From: Brucella oryzae | GTDB taxonomy: Bacteria > Pseudomonadota > Alphaproteobacteria > Rhizobiales > Rhizobiaceae | Assembly (NCBI GenBank): GCA_012103035.1 | Contig: JAAVLL010000002.1 | Coordinates: 1,054,001-1,118,000, forward strand | Length of the DNA: 64,000 nucleotides | Direction of reading: 5' to 3' | Part shown: positions 1-9,624 of the stretch, one piece after another | How positions within the stretch are numbered: the first letter of the stretch is position 1 | Layout: each line of letters begins with the position of its first letter | Program-made: the position numbers and the translations under genes | The notes under the pieces: model-generated | Told to the model about the DNA's origin: nothing | What the model saw: the letters and a program-made list of their open reading frames with translations, nothing else | Databases searched by the model: none

Positions 1-364
1 GCGTTGCGAAGAGAAACGACCGCTTTTATGACCAGTGCTGGGGCCGAAATCGCGGACATTTCCACCTGCCAAATTCACGAACCGATGTTTTAGCACGTAT
101 GGGTATTCACCGCATCATTCTCTGCGAACACATTTGTCTGCTTGACGTTTTGCCCCGCCTTTGACAGTTTGGCTGGACTTCGCCTAGAGAAGAACCAAGG
201 CGAGCGGAGCTGGAGGAACATCCTGAAATCGTTGAAGAAGCGGCAACCGGGGCCAGACTTTGTCCTGAGAAATCAGCACATTCCAGTTTACGCGGCGGCT
301 TCGCAGAAAACAGCATCGTCGTGTGCACCTAGGCCGCGACAACTGACGAACAGGACGTAAAGAC
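1..364. other. Left-edge region without a supported gene
   Basis: I see no convincing gene here. Short open frames exist on both strands, but they are mutually overlapping and show no recognisable motif. The stretch ends at the putative GTG start of the LacI-type regulator, so it probably holds that gene's promoter and perhaps the end of something beyond the window edge. Confidence 0.4.
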
Positions 365-1401
365 GTGCGAAAGACAATACGCACCATGGAGGATTTTTCG
401 GAGTTTGTTGGGCTTTCCCGCCCGACGGTTTCGAAATATTTCAGCGATCCGTCGTCCGTCCGTCCCAAGACCCGCGAACTGATCGAAGCCGCGATCAAGC
501 AATCCGGCTTTCGGCCCAATCTTTTCGCGGTAAATCTCAATCGACGTCGTACGACAATTCTAGGTATAATTATCCCCAACCAGCTTGATCATTTCTACAT
601 GGCTATGACGAAGCGGTTGCAGACGCTCGCGGAGCAACGCGGTTATCTTGCGATTGTTTTGTCATCCGATGGCAAGCCTGAGCTGGAAAAACAGGCCATC
701 GAAACTCTGCGTTCGCTCAATGTTGCTGGCGCTATCATTGCACCGCTCGGCGAAGAGTCACAACATTCGACACTGGCGCGTCTCGCCGAAGACGTCCCGA
801 TTATCTATGTCGACTCCGCTCGACAACACCTCGCCCTTCGTCGGCACCGACAATCTCAAGTCCTTCCATCTGATTGTCGATTATCTGTGCCGCTCAGGCA
901 GCGAGCCCTGTTATTTTCGATGCCGATGGTCAATAACAACGCGATCAAACGACAAGATGCCTATCGACAGGCCATGGAAAAGCTGGGTTATGAGCCGCGC
1001 ATCGTCGATCTCGAACAGAGTCGCAGCTGGGATTTCGAACATTACGCCTTCGAGCAAACCGCGCGCATTTTGCGTGAAAAGGGGCACCTTCCAACAAGCA
1101 CTGTTCTGTGCTCCAACGACCGCATCGCCTTCGGCGTAGCCGGTGCACTCTGGCAGGCTGGTTTGAAAATCGGCAGGCTCAAGGATTGCGACGTTCGTGT
1201 CGCCGGACACGACAACAATCCGCTATCGGAATATACCTGTCCGCCACTCACCACAGTGGCGCAGGATTATAATGAAATCGGGCGACTGGCGATTGAGCTC
1301 TTGTTTCGAACATTGGGGAAACAACGGACGACCGACTGGAATTGCCGGAAACGCAACGCATTCTGCTCAATGCAGAAATCAAGCTGCGCATGAGCGCATG
1401 A
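365..1401 (+). CDS. LacI/GalR-family transcriptional regulator
   Basis: DNA-binding repressor of a sugar or polyol catabolic operon that lies outside the window. The N-terminal helix-turn-helix reads FSEFVGLSRPTVSKYF and is followed by the usual hinge; the rest is a periplasmic-binding-like effector domain (ILGIIIPNQLDHFYM, then STVLCSNDRIAFGVAG and DVRVAGHDNNPLSEY). A GTG at 365 is the most upstream start that keeps the typical MRKTIRTMEDF beginning; an ATG at 386 is the alternative. The frame is lost about 820 (two bases), about 910 and about 1315; restoring it gives a C-terminus ELPETQRILLNAEIKLRMSA with a TGA at 1399, about 346 residues, the normal family length. It converges on the efe operon across a shared palindromic terminator. 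The effector is unknown. Confidence 0.8.
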
Positions 1402-1426
1402 AAATGGCGGGTTAACCCGCCATTTT
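1401..1426. terminator. Bidirectional rho-independent terminator (perfect palindrome)
   Basis: A 26-base perfect palindrome, AAAATGGCGGG followed by its complement with no loop bases other than the central TTAA, has an A-tract on one side and a T-tract on the other. It starts at the last base of the LacI-type stop codon and ends 9 bases before the stop of the convergent efeM-like gene, so it can end both transcripts. Confidence 0.85.
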
Positions 1427-1434
1427 AATTTCTT

Positions 1435-2262
1435 TTAGTTCAGACCGAGCGTCCCGCGCAGAGTAGAAAGATCTTCGGCAAGCGTGGTCACCGGACCGGC
1501 AAGTGCTTTGCGATCATCATCCGACAGCTTGTCGTAGGATTCGTAACCGTCACCTTTCTTGTATTTTTCAAGAATATCGTCGACCGTCTTAAAATTGGCT
1601 TCCACCTTCTTCACGAGATCTGGATTTTCCTTTTCAAGCAGCGGCTTGAACAGTTCAACGATCTTCTGCGCGCCATCGACATTGGCTTTGAAATCCCAAA
1701 GATCGGTGTGACTGTAACGATCTTCCTCACCGGAAATCTTGGTTGCAGCAACTTCCTCAAGCAAAGCAGCGGCGCCACCGACGACCTTTTCCGGTGGGAC
1801 GGTGAGGTCTTTTACACGCTTCTGAAGTTCCAGCACATCTGCGTAGAGCTTGTCGGCAACCGGAGCGAGTCCTTCGGTTGAATTCTGCGCAAACAGGCCA
1901 TACTCGATGCGATGGAACCCGATAAAGTCTTCCGACTTCTCGCCGTTTTCATGGTCATCGGCGCGGCTGTCGATCGAAGCGTCAAGATCGGCGAAAAGCT
2001 CGGCAATCGGCTCGATCTTTTCGTAGGAAACGCGCGATGAAGGATAAAGCTCCTTGGCCTTTTCCAAATCGCCTACCTTGACCGCGTCGGTGAAAGCCTT
2101 GGTGTCCTTTACTAGAACGTCGAGGTTTTCCTGCACATAGACTTTGTAGTCAGCAATCGGCTGAACAAGGTCCAGCGGCGAAACTTCGGCCTTGGCTGCG
2201 CCGAAGCTGAGCGTGAGGGCAACGGCACATGCCGATGCGAGCAATGGCAGACGAGATTTCAT
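1435..2262 (-). CDS. efeM: EfeM/EfeO-type imelysin (peptidase M75) lipoprotein-like protein without cupredoxin domain
   Basis: Periplasmic iron-binding component of an Efe ferrous/ferric iron uptake system. The gene is intact. It has a signal peptide (MKSRLPLLASACAVALTLS...AKA) and then an all-helical M75 domain carrying the family HxxE metal motif in FIGFHRIEYGLFAQ and the later EDRYSHTDLWDF signature. I place the start at the internal ATG that gives a clean signal peptide; an in-frame ATG eight codons upstream adds only MLNLERLN. It is the last gene of efeU-efeO-efeB-efeM, 68 bases after efeB. It has no N-terminal cupredoxin domain, unlike the EfeO two genes upstream, which is why I call it EfeM. 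The operon probably follows iron status through the Irr-like box upstream of efeU. Confidence 0.88.
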   Translation of the reverse strand: MKSRLPLLASACAVALTLSFGAAKAEVSPLDLVQPIADYKVYVQENLDVLVKDTKAFTDAVKVGDLEKAKELYPSSRVSYEKIEPIAELFADLDASIDSRADDHENGEKSEDFIGFHRIEYGLFAQNSTEGLAPVADKLYADVLELQKRVKDLTVPPEKVVGGAAALLEEVAATKISGEEDRYSHTDLWDFKANVDGAQKIVELFKPLLEKENPDLVKKVEANFKTVDDILEKYKKGDGYESYDKLSDDDRKALAGPVTTLAEDLSTLRGTLGLN

Positions 2263-2330
2263 ATTTAGCCTCTCCAGATTAAGCACATTACGAAAAATGC
2301 GTGTTAAATCAAAAACTTGAGATGCGATCC

Positions 2331-3664
2331 TTACCTACGGGCATTTTGCGGACCGCTTGCCTCCAAAAGTGCGCGCGCGTAGTAGTCCTTATGATCCTGA
2401 ACACCCGGCAGCGCGAAGAAATACCCGCCCCAATTGGTTTCAGGTATTCTTCCAACGGCTCGCCGTTGAGCCGGTTCTGAACAGTGATGAAGCCCTTTTC
2501 CAGATCGGCCTGATAGGCGATGAAGAGCAGGCCCATATCAAGCTGGCCCGACTTGCTGACGCCGTTTGAATAGTTGAATGGCCGACGCAGAATAAGGTGT
2601 TGCTCAGCATTGGCATCCCGCGGATTTGCCAGTCGGATATGCGAGTCGAGCCGTGTGACCTTGCCATCCGCATCCTTCGCATAATCGGGAACATCGGCTT
2701 CGGTTTTACCGTCAAACGGCGCACCGCTATCCTTGCGGCGTCCGAAAATGGCTTCCTGCTCCTGAAGCGGCGTGCGGTCCCAGCGTTCGACAAAATTGCG
2801 AATAATGCGTACAGCCATATAACTGCCATTAGTAGCCCAATCTGGCTCGTCATTTTGCTTCTGCACCCAGACGATACGATTCATTAGCGCATCATCGGCG
2901 GAATCCGGATTGGCGGACCCATCGCGGAAACCGAGGAAGTTCCGCGCACTCTCCTTCGCCCGGGGCGAATGTGGCGGCTGCACCGGAACCGTGCCTTCCT
3001 GTTTCCACCGAACCATCAAAAGATCAGGCATGTTCTTCATGATGTCGCGCAGCGCATGGATGTTCGTGTCCGGCGTATTCGAACAGAACTGAATGACGAG
3101 GTCTCCGTGGCAGATGTCCTTCTGCAGGGCGTCGTTGGGGAAACCGGTCATGCGCTGCAGAAGTTTCGGCTTCAACGGCTTCAAACCGAAACGATCATCG
3201 AACAATGATGAGCCGAGCGCCACAGTAACCGTGAGGTTATCCGGCGTGACGACAGGTCCAAGAATACCGGAATCCGATGGCGGAAACTTCGCATCAAGCT
3301 CCGGTGGTTCTCCGCCCTTCATCAAAAATTCGGCCCGCTCGGTGAGCAGTTTGAACATGCGTTCCAGTTCGGCGCGGTCACGTGCCAACACATCAAAGGA
3401 AGCGACGAGACCTGCAGCAGGGCGCGGCGTGACGATACCGGGCTGGTGCTTCCCATAAAGAGGCTGACTTTCGTGAATCTTGTCGCTTTCCGGCGCATTG
3501 GTCACGCTTTCCGAAGAAAGAGCATGAGCTGCCTGCGGGGCAAGCACGCCTGCAACTGCTCCAGCAACCCCGGTTGCACTAGCCCCGAGGAGCAGTGCAC
3601 GGCGACCGGCGGAAACAGGCTCTTCTGTGGTAATCTTATTGGTTTTGAAAAATTTTCTGGTCAT
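2331..3664 (-). CDS. efeB: EfeB deferrochelatase / DyP-type haem peroxidase
   Basis: Tat-exported dye-decolorising peroxidase that works with EfeO and EfeU and can release iron from haem or oxidise Fe(II). The N-terminus holds a twin-arginine signal (GRRALLLGASATGVAGAVAG...AHA). The body shows DyP landmarks such as GFRDGSANP (distal aspartate loop), the proximal-histidine region LDSHIRLANPRD, and LLFIAYQADLEKGF. The ATG at 3664 overlaps the efeO stop by one base (TGATG), so the two are translationally coupled. A base is lost in a C-run near 2430; beyond it the true C-terminus GYFFALPGVQDHKDYYARAL... continues in the next frame to a TAA at 2331, giving about 444 residues, the normal length. 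Confidence 0.9.
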
Positions 3665-4853
3665 CAATCTACCCCAAGCTGATCGCGGAGTTTCGTAAAC
3701 TGTGCGGCGAGTTGAGCTGCACCTTCCTTAATTTTCGTCTTTTCATCAGACGACAGAGCATCATATGCCTTGTAGCCATTGCCTTCAGAACCCGTACCAA
3801 GCAGCTTCTTGATCGAAGCCGCATCCTTGTCGATGCCTTCAAAGGCGTTAGGATCGGTCTTTACAACGATAGGGCGTAGGACATCGGCAGCCTTGCCAGA
3901 GCCTTCGAGAAGGCCAGACAAAGCCTGCAGATCGGTGTGGGCATAACGATCTTCACCGGCATCCGACGCGGTCGAAGCAAAACGGTTCAATGCGGAAGCA
4001 GTGCCCGCCATCATGCGATCTGGTGAAATGCGCAGACCGCGAATGCGTTCTTTCAATGCGGTGGCATCTTGCTCAAGCTTGCCAGTAACAGGTGCCAATC
4101 CATCGACGGATTTCTGTTCGAACAAACCGTATTCGATACGGTGCAAACCACCAAATCCAGGATCCTGCTCACGCTTTTCAAAATAATCCGCGCGAGCATT
4201 GATAGCTGTATCAAGATCGGAGAACGCCTCCGAGACAGGAGCAATGCGCGCATAGGCTTCACGCGCCGGACCGTAAGCTGCTTGTGCAGCCTCAAAATTG
4301 CCACTCGCTATTGCCGTGGAAAGCGCCACAACAGCTTTCTGGAATTCAGTGACCTGCGTGGTCAGATAAATCTGATATTCGGCCAGCGCTCCGATGAAAG
4401 CGGTAAGCGGAAGCTTGCCTTTTCCGCTTCACTGGCGGCGGTCGCAGTTACGATCAGCTTGCCGCGCGGATTGGAAAGGAGCCCGCAGGTAATCTGGTAT
4501 TCGCCAGGTGTAAGCTTGGCGGTTATGGTCTGTTTGAAGCCAGGCGCGATATTTTCGCGTTCTTCCAGAACCATAACGCCATCGAGGATCTCCCATTCGA
4601 CCGTACGATTCGACTTATTGACGATTTCGAATACCGAGCGCCCGGCCGGAACAGTCAGTTCGTTCGGCTCGCAACTTTTCGCGTTGATCGCGACCTGTAC
4701 TTTGTCACCGACTTCTGCATGGCGGGCTTTGTCCGACACGCGGGATGCATAATAAAACGCAGCACCAGCGGCGAGCAGCAGCAACGCGGCGAAAGCCAGT
4801 CCTATGCGGACCAGATTACTCGACATCGGGTCAGGGGATTTCGGATTCGTCAT
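3664..4853 (-). CDS. efeO: EfeO, cupredoxin plus imelysin (M75) iron uptake protein
   Basis: Periplasmic or membrane-anchored protein that binds and presents iron to the EfeU permease. Residues 1-35 hold a single hydrophobic segment (VRIGLAFAALLLLAAGAAFYY) after a short cytoplasmic head. Residues 45-145 are a cupredoxin-like domain (CEPNELTVPAGRSVFEIVNKS, then PGEYQITCGLL). The remainder is an M75 domain with the GGLHRIEYGLFEQ motif and EDRYAHTDLQALSG. A base is missing near 4420, between the two domains; restoring it joins them into about 396 residues, as in classic EfeO. It ends overlapping the efeB start and lies 11 bases after efeU. Confidence 0.9.
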
Positions 4854-4864
4854 TGAAATCTCTT

Positions 4865-5705
4865 TTACTGTGCGCTTGTTTTGGCCTGGCTTGCCGTTCC
4901 CGGTGCGCTTGCAGGCATCAGGAACAGAATAAGCGCCGGAACGAGGAAGGATACATAGGCGACCACTTCACTGACTGTCGGCGTCGCGATGTAACCGAAA
5001 ACACCCGCCAGAACCGAGCCAAGCGTGCTGTCGAGCGGGAGAATATCGCTCATATCGAAAACGACCGTCTGGAAATGGTTCCAGATGCCAGCTTCGTGCA
5101 GCGCCATGACCGAATTGGCGAGAATGCCTGCCGCGATGATCAGAATGAAAACACCGGTCCAGCGGAAGAAACGACGAAGGTTCAGCTTCAAGCCGCCTTT
5201 AAAGATGCCGTAGCCAACTGCCGCGGCTAGCAACACGCCAAGAAGCGCGCCAAGCGGTGCTGCCGCCCCTTCGCTCTGCTGGAAAGCCGCCAGCAGAAAG
5301 AAGACTGATTCAAGCCCTCGCGTGCGACAGCAAAGAACACCATCAGAATGAGGCCGAAACCTTTATGTGTCGGTGTCTGAAAAGCTGCATCGATGGAATG
5401 ATGCAGTTCCGACTTGATAGAACGGGCCGCCTTGCGCATCCAGAACACCATCGAGGTCAACACAAAACGGCAATCAGACCAATAATGGCTTCAAACAGTT
5501 CCTGCGCTTTCTGTGGGAATTCTGCACTCAGAAGCTGCAGGATAGCGCCGACCGCCAACGACATGGCCAATGCCAGCAATATGCCAATCCAGACCACTGG
5601 CATCCAGGCACTGCGGCCAGTCTGATGGAGATAACTGGCAATAATGCCAACGATCAGCGCTGCTTCCACGCCCTCGCGAAACATGATTAGAAAAGGTACG
5701 AGCAT
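4865..5705 (-). CDS. efeU: EfeU, FTR1-family ferrous iron permease
   Basis: Inner-membrane iron permease. It begins MLVPFLIMFREGVEAALIV, the first of the two REGxE iron-pathway motifs, and carries the second, REGLES, near residue 130 once the frame is restored. Several hydrophobic helices follow (VGYGIFKGGLKLNLRRFFRWTGVFILIIAAGILANS and the C-terminal VVAYVSFLVPALILFLMP). Two single-base losses, near 5462 and 5312, split it into three pieces that together give about 280 residues, the usual FTR1 length. It is the first gene of the operon; a Fur-family type palindrome lies about 150 bases upstream. Confidence 0.9.
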
Positions 5706-5850
5706 TCCAACTATCCAAAAGACAGAGAAATCGGCCTGCGCCTCGGTCGCTTCTCTTCAAATTCAGCATGAAGCCTTCGTCATTTAGTCATCTTTTATAT
5801 CCACGCAGCCAGTGCTGCAAGCCAAATGAGCTTGACATTCATTGGAATGT

Positions 5851-5867
5851 TTTAGAATTGTTCTAAT
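5851..5867. promoter_or_regulatory. Irr-type iron control element (ICE-like box) upstream of efeU
   Basis: The sequence TTTAGAATTGTTCTAAT contains a perfect 6+6 inverted repeat (TTAGAA-TTG-TTCTAA). It matches the TTTAGAAnnnTTCTAAA form I know for the rhizobial Irr/ICE motif in all but the last base. It lies in the efeU leader, about 150 bases from the start codon, which fits haem-dependent control of an iron importer. Recognition is by eye. Confidence 0.65.
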
Positions 5868-6121
5868 GATTTCAGCTATTTAGATCAGAGCCATCCGATC
5901 ACAACCACAACCAGCCGACCCACATAATTCAATTTTGCAGCTTATCTACCTGATATAACTCGGGAAATTTTTCCAATATAGGCTCCCAAAATGGGCCGGA
6001 TATTCTGCGACCCTTGCGCCTCTTTCCTCTAATTTAAGCGAAATTTCAAAATTTTCCGAAATGGTCAAAATTTTTGCAGTTTAGGGGTTGAAGATTGGGA
6101 CAAGCTGATACATATCACAGT
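5868..6121. other. AT-rich intergenic leader between efeU and the small RNA
   Basis: No gene seen. The stretch is AT-rich compared with its surroundings. Near its right end TTGAAG (6088-6093), 17 bases of spacer and CATATC (6111-6116) look like a stress-type promoter for the small RNA that follows. Confidence 0.45.
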
Positions 6122-6230
6122 CACTTACCGCTGTGCCTCCTCCCATTGCGCGCGGTAAGTGTTCCCTCTGGAGGTTTGCCCAAGTGGCACCTTCATAACT
6201 AAGCCGGACTTCTTAGTCCGGCTCTTTTTG
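6122..6230 (+). ncRNA. CCTCCTCCC-loop small RNA (alpha-r14 / cuckoo-like)
   Basis: A structured, non-coding transcript unit. It begins with a perfect 10-bp stem, CACTTACCGC paired with GCGGTAAGTG (6122-6161), whose loop carries CCTCCTCCC, an anti-Shine-Dalgarno sequence. A middle segment with TCTGGAGG follows. It ends in a strong terminator, AGCCGGACT-TCTT-AGTCCGGCT followed by CTTTTT (6202-6229). A promoter-like pair (TTGAAG, N17, CATATC) sits so that transcription would start almost exactly at the first stem, giving about 108 nt. Alphaproteobacterial sRNAs with exposed CUCCUCCC loops (the alpha-r14 and CcsR/cuckoo families) look like this. Which family it belongs to is my inference. Confidence 0.72.
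6202..6229 (+). terminator. Terminator of the small RNA
   Basis: Perfect 9-bp stem AGCCGGACT / AGTCCGGCT with a TCTT loop, then CTTTTT. No protein-coding gene precedes it on this strand, which is the main argument that a short RNA is made here. Confidence 0.85.
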
Positions 6231-6436
6231 TTCAAATTTCTGATTTTCCCTGCTTCAACTAAAATGAAAATTAGCACAACATTCTGTTTTAAAAATATTA
6301 ATTCAGAATTTTAGCTTCAGAGTAATAGTCTCTTCGCTAGTTAACTTATTTTCAGTTAACTGGAAATTTCACCTCGATCATAATAAAAAACGCCGCGTTT
6401 CCGCGGCGCTTTTCATCGATAGACCTGCATTTTATC
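6231..6436. other. AT-rich intergenic region 3' of gcvP, with gcv terminator
   Basis: No gene. It holds an inverted repeat AGTTAAC-N9-GTTAACT (6339-6361) of unknown role and, at 6385-6412, a GC-rich hairpin (CGCCGCG / CGCGGCG) that on the minus strand is followed by a run of six T, the likely terminator of the gcv operon. Confidence 0.6.
6385..6412 (-). terminator. Rho-independent terminator of gcvTHP
   Basis: On the minus strand the GC-rich stem CGCCGCGG/CGCGGCG is followed by TTTTTT. It lies 25 bases beyond the gcvP stop. Confidence 0.8.
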
Positions 6437-9247
6437 TCAGCCGTAGGCTGCGACCGGCGGACACGAGCAGATAAGATTTCTGTCGCCGCCCACATTGTCT
6501 ACACGGCTGACCGGCGGCCAGTATTTTGCCGTCGCGTCGAATTCGCTGCCAAGGGCCATGGCCGGGAAAACCGCTTCCTCACGGGTGTAAGGATGCGTCC
6601 AGTCGCTGGCCAGCGTATCGCCTGCCGTGTGCGGCGCATTGGCGAGCGGATTGTCATCCTTTGGCCAGACACCATCGGCGATCTTCTTTGCTTCACCCGC
6701 AATGGCGATCATCGCGTCGCAAAGACGGTCGATTTCCGACTTCGGCTCGGATTCCGTCGGCTCGATCATCAGCGTACCGGCAACTGGCCACGACATGGTC
6801 GGCGCGTGGAAACCATAGTCGATGAGGCGCTTGGCCACGTCTTCCACGGTCACGCCCGCGCTATCCTTGAGAACACGCGTGTCCACGATGCACTCATGCG
6901 CCACGCGATCATGCGCGCCCGTGTAAAGGATCGGATAGGCGTCCTTCAAACGATGCGCGATATAGTTGGCGTTGAGGATCGCAGCTTCGGTTGCCTTTTC
7001 AGACCCGCGCCACCCATCATGCGGATATACATCCACGTGATGACCAGAATGGACGCACTGCCGAAGGAGCTGCCGAAACGGCGTGCTTGGAACCGAGATC
7101 AACATGGCCCGGCAGATAAGGCACCAGATGCTTGGCAACACCGATAGGACCAACACCCGGACCACCGCCGCCATGCGGAATGCAGAAGGTCTTGTGCAGG
7201 TTCATGTGGCAGACATCGGCTCCGATGTCGCATGGGCGCGCAAGGCCGACGAGCGCATTGAGGTTTGCGCCGTCGAAATAGACCTGACCGCCATTGTCAT
7301 GGACGATTTCACAGAAAGCCTTGATGCCTTCTTCGAACACGCCATAGGTCGACGGATAGGTGATCATGAAGGCGGCGAGATTATCGCGATGTTTCTCGGC
7401 CTTGGCCTTGAGATCATCGATATCGATATCGCCATCCGGGCGGCAATTGACCACGACAACGCTCATGCCTGCCATGGAGGCGCTGGCCGGATTGGTGCCA
7501 TGCGCAGACGACGGGATCAGGCAGATATTGCGATGACTTTCGCCACGCGACTGGTGATAGTGGCGGATGGCCAGAAGACCGGCATATTCGCCCTGGCTGC
7601 CCGCATTCGGCTGCAGCGAAACGCCCGCAAAGCCGGTGACTTCGCAAAGCCATGCTTCAACGTCAGCCGTCATCTTCGCGTAGCCTTCGGTCTGGGCCGC
7701 AGGCGCGAAAGGATGCAGATTGGCAACCGTGTTCCAGCTCACCGGCATCATTTCTGCGGCCGCATTGAGCTTCATGGTGCAGGAACCAAGCGGGATCATC
7801 GCGCGATCAAGCGCCAGATCCTTGTCGGCCAGACGACGCAGGAAGCGCATCATCTCCGTTTCCGAACGGTGCGAATGGAATACATCCTGTGTCAGGAAGC
7901 CCTCACCCCGTCCCTTGCCCGGAACGAGAATCGCGTCGCCTTCGACCACTTTCGCGCCGAACAGAACGGCGAGTGCCGCGAGATCATCTTCGGTCGAGGT
8001 TTCGTCGAAAGTCACGCCAACCGTGTCGGCATCGATGATACGCAGCAGACGACCGCCCTTGTCGGCGTCGTCGGCGATCTTCGCAGCCTTGCCAGCCACT
8101 TTCACAGAAACCGTATCGAACAGGCTATCGCCTGCGATCTCAACACCAGCAGCCTTGAGGCCCGTTGCAAAACGTGCAGCAAGACCGGCAACGCGCGTTG
8201 CGATTGCCTGCAAGCCAGCCGGACCGTGCCAGATGGCATAGGATGCCGCCATATTGGCGAGCAGCGCCTGCGCGGTGCAGATGTTCGATGTCGCCTTGTC
8301 GCGGCGGATGTGCTGTTCGCGGGTCTGGAGCGCCAGTCGATAGGCCGCGCGGCCATGCGCATCGACCGACTGGCCGACGATGCGGCCCGGAATGATGCGG
8401 GTAAGCGGCTCGACACTGCGAGATAAGCAGCATGCGGACCGCCAAAGCCCATCGGCACACCATAACGTTGCATGGAACCGACAGCCATGTCGGCACCCCA
8501 ACTCGCGGGCGCTTCCATAATCGTCAGCGCCAGCGGATCAGCAACCGCAACGACAAGTGCACCCTTCGCCTTCGCATCCGCGATGACCTTGCTGAAATCG
8601 CCGTAAACACCACGCGTATCCGGCCATGGCACGATGATCGCGGCGGTATTGTCATCGACATCGCTGCCGGTTTCGATCTGCCAGCCAAGCGGTTCAGCTC
8701 GGGTGTTGACCACATCAACCGTCTGCGGATGCAGTTCGCCCGCCAGAAGTACCCGGCTGCGCTTGTCGCGGTGATGACGGCAGGCAACACCGATTGCTTC
8801 GGCAACTGCGGTCGCTTCATCGAGCAGCGAGGCGCAGGCAACCGGCAGACCGGTCAGTTCGGCAACCAGCGTCTGGAAGTGGAAAAGAAGTTCGAGGCGA
8901 CCCTGGCTAATTTCCGACTGGTACGGCGTATAAGCTGTGTACCAGGCCGGATTTTCAAACAGGTTGCGCTGGATCACCGGCGGCGTATGGGCACCGTGAT
9001 AGCCCGCACCGATGAAGCTCTTCTTCACCACATTGCGGCCCATGATTTCATTGAGCTCCGCAAGCGCCGCATGTTCGCTCAAAGCGGCTGGCAAATCGAG
9101 CGCGCGATTCAAACGAATAGATGCGGGAACCGCCTGGGTGATAAGGGTTTCCATGGAAGGAAGACCGAGCGCGGCCAGCATGGCGCGCTCGTCTTCCAAT
9201 CTTGGCCCGATATGACGGGCAACAAAGGGAAGAACCTGCTGCGTCAT
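6437..9247 (-). CDS. gcvP: Glycine dehydrogenase (decarboxylating), P protein of the glycine cleavage system
   Basis: PLP enzyme that decarboxylates glycine and passes the aminomethyl group to lipoyl-GcvH. The N-terminus [15 protein letters not shown] is typical. The N-domain runs to about residue 440, and the C-domain contains [14 protein letters not shown] and the PLP-lysine region [20 protein letters not shown]. The coding frame is lost near 8420 (after [11 protein letters not shown]), near 7065 (in AAPFGSAS) and near 6997 (a missing A in a run, restoring [11 protein letters not shown]). Put together it is about 937 residues, full length for a single-chain GcvP. It is the last gene of gcvT-gcvH-gcvP, four bases after gcvH, and should be under the glycine riboswitch. 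Confidence 0.94.
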
Positions 9248-9251
9248 TTGT

Positions 9252-9619
9252 TTACCCTACCAGTTTGTCATAACCGGCCTTGTCGAGCAGGCCGGAGAGC
9301 TGGCCTTCGTCGGAAAGCTTCAGCTTGAAAAGCCAACCTTCGCCTTCTGCGGCCTGATTGATAAGAGCCGGATCGCTTGCAACGGCTTCGTTGACTTCGA
9401 CCACTTCGCCATCAACCGGCGCGTAAACGTCGGAAGCGGCCTTGACCGATTCCACAACCACGATGCCTTCGCCTTTCGTTGCCGTACGGCCGACGTCCGG
9501 CAGCTGACGAAAACGAGGTCACCCAGTTGTTCCTGTGCGTGGATCGTAATGCCAACAGTGGCAACGCCGTTTTCGACGCTGATCCACTCGTGATCTTCGG
9601 TGAACAGGATATTGGCCAT
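9252..9619 (-). CDS. gcvH: Glycine cleavage system H protein
   Basis: Lipoyl carrier that shuttles the aminomethyl group between GcvP and GcvT. It starts [18 protein letters not shown], the standard beginning; an ATG three codons further upstream (MIS) is less likely because AAGGA sits nine bases before the chosen start. The lipoylation site is the lysine in [16 protein letters not shown] base is lost near 9510, between GDLVFV and LPDVG; restoring it gives 122 residues, the normal size. Its start lies 5 bases after the gcvT stop. Confidence 0.94.
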
Positions 9620-9624
9620 GGAAA

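Noticed and set aside
7083..8426. 447-codon open frame on the plus strand opposite gcvP
   Set aside because: It lies wholly antisense to gcvP, has no family motif, and its length is explained by the codon bias of the real gene.
6437..9247. gcvP as a decaying pseudogene
   Set aside because: Three frame losses would suggest it, but the same deletion rate affects nearly all genes, and every conserved block is present.
8432..9328. Plus-strand 298-codon frame opposite the gcvP N-terminus
   Set aside because: Antisense shadow; gcvP here shows unbroken family similarity.
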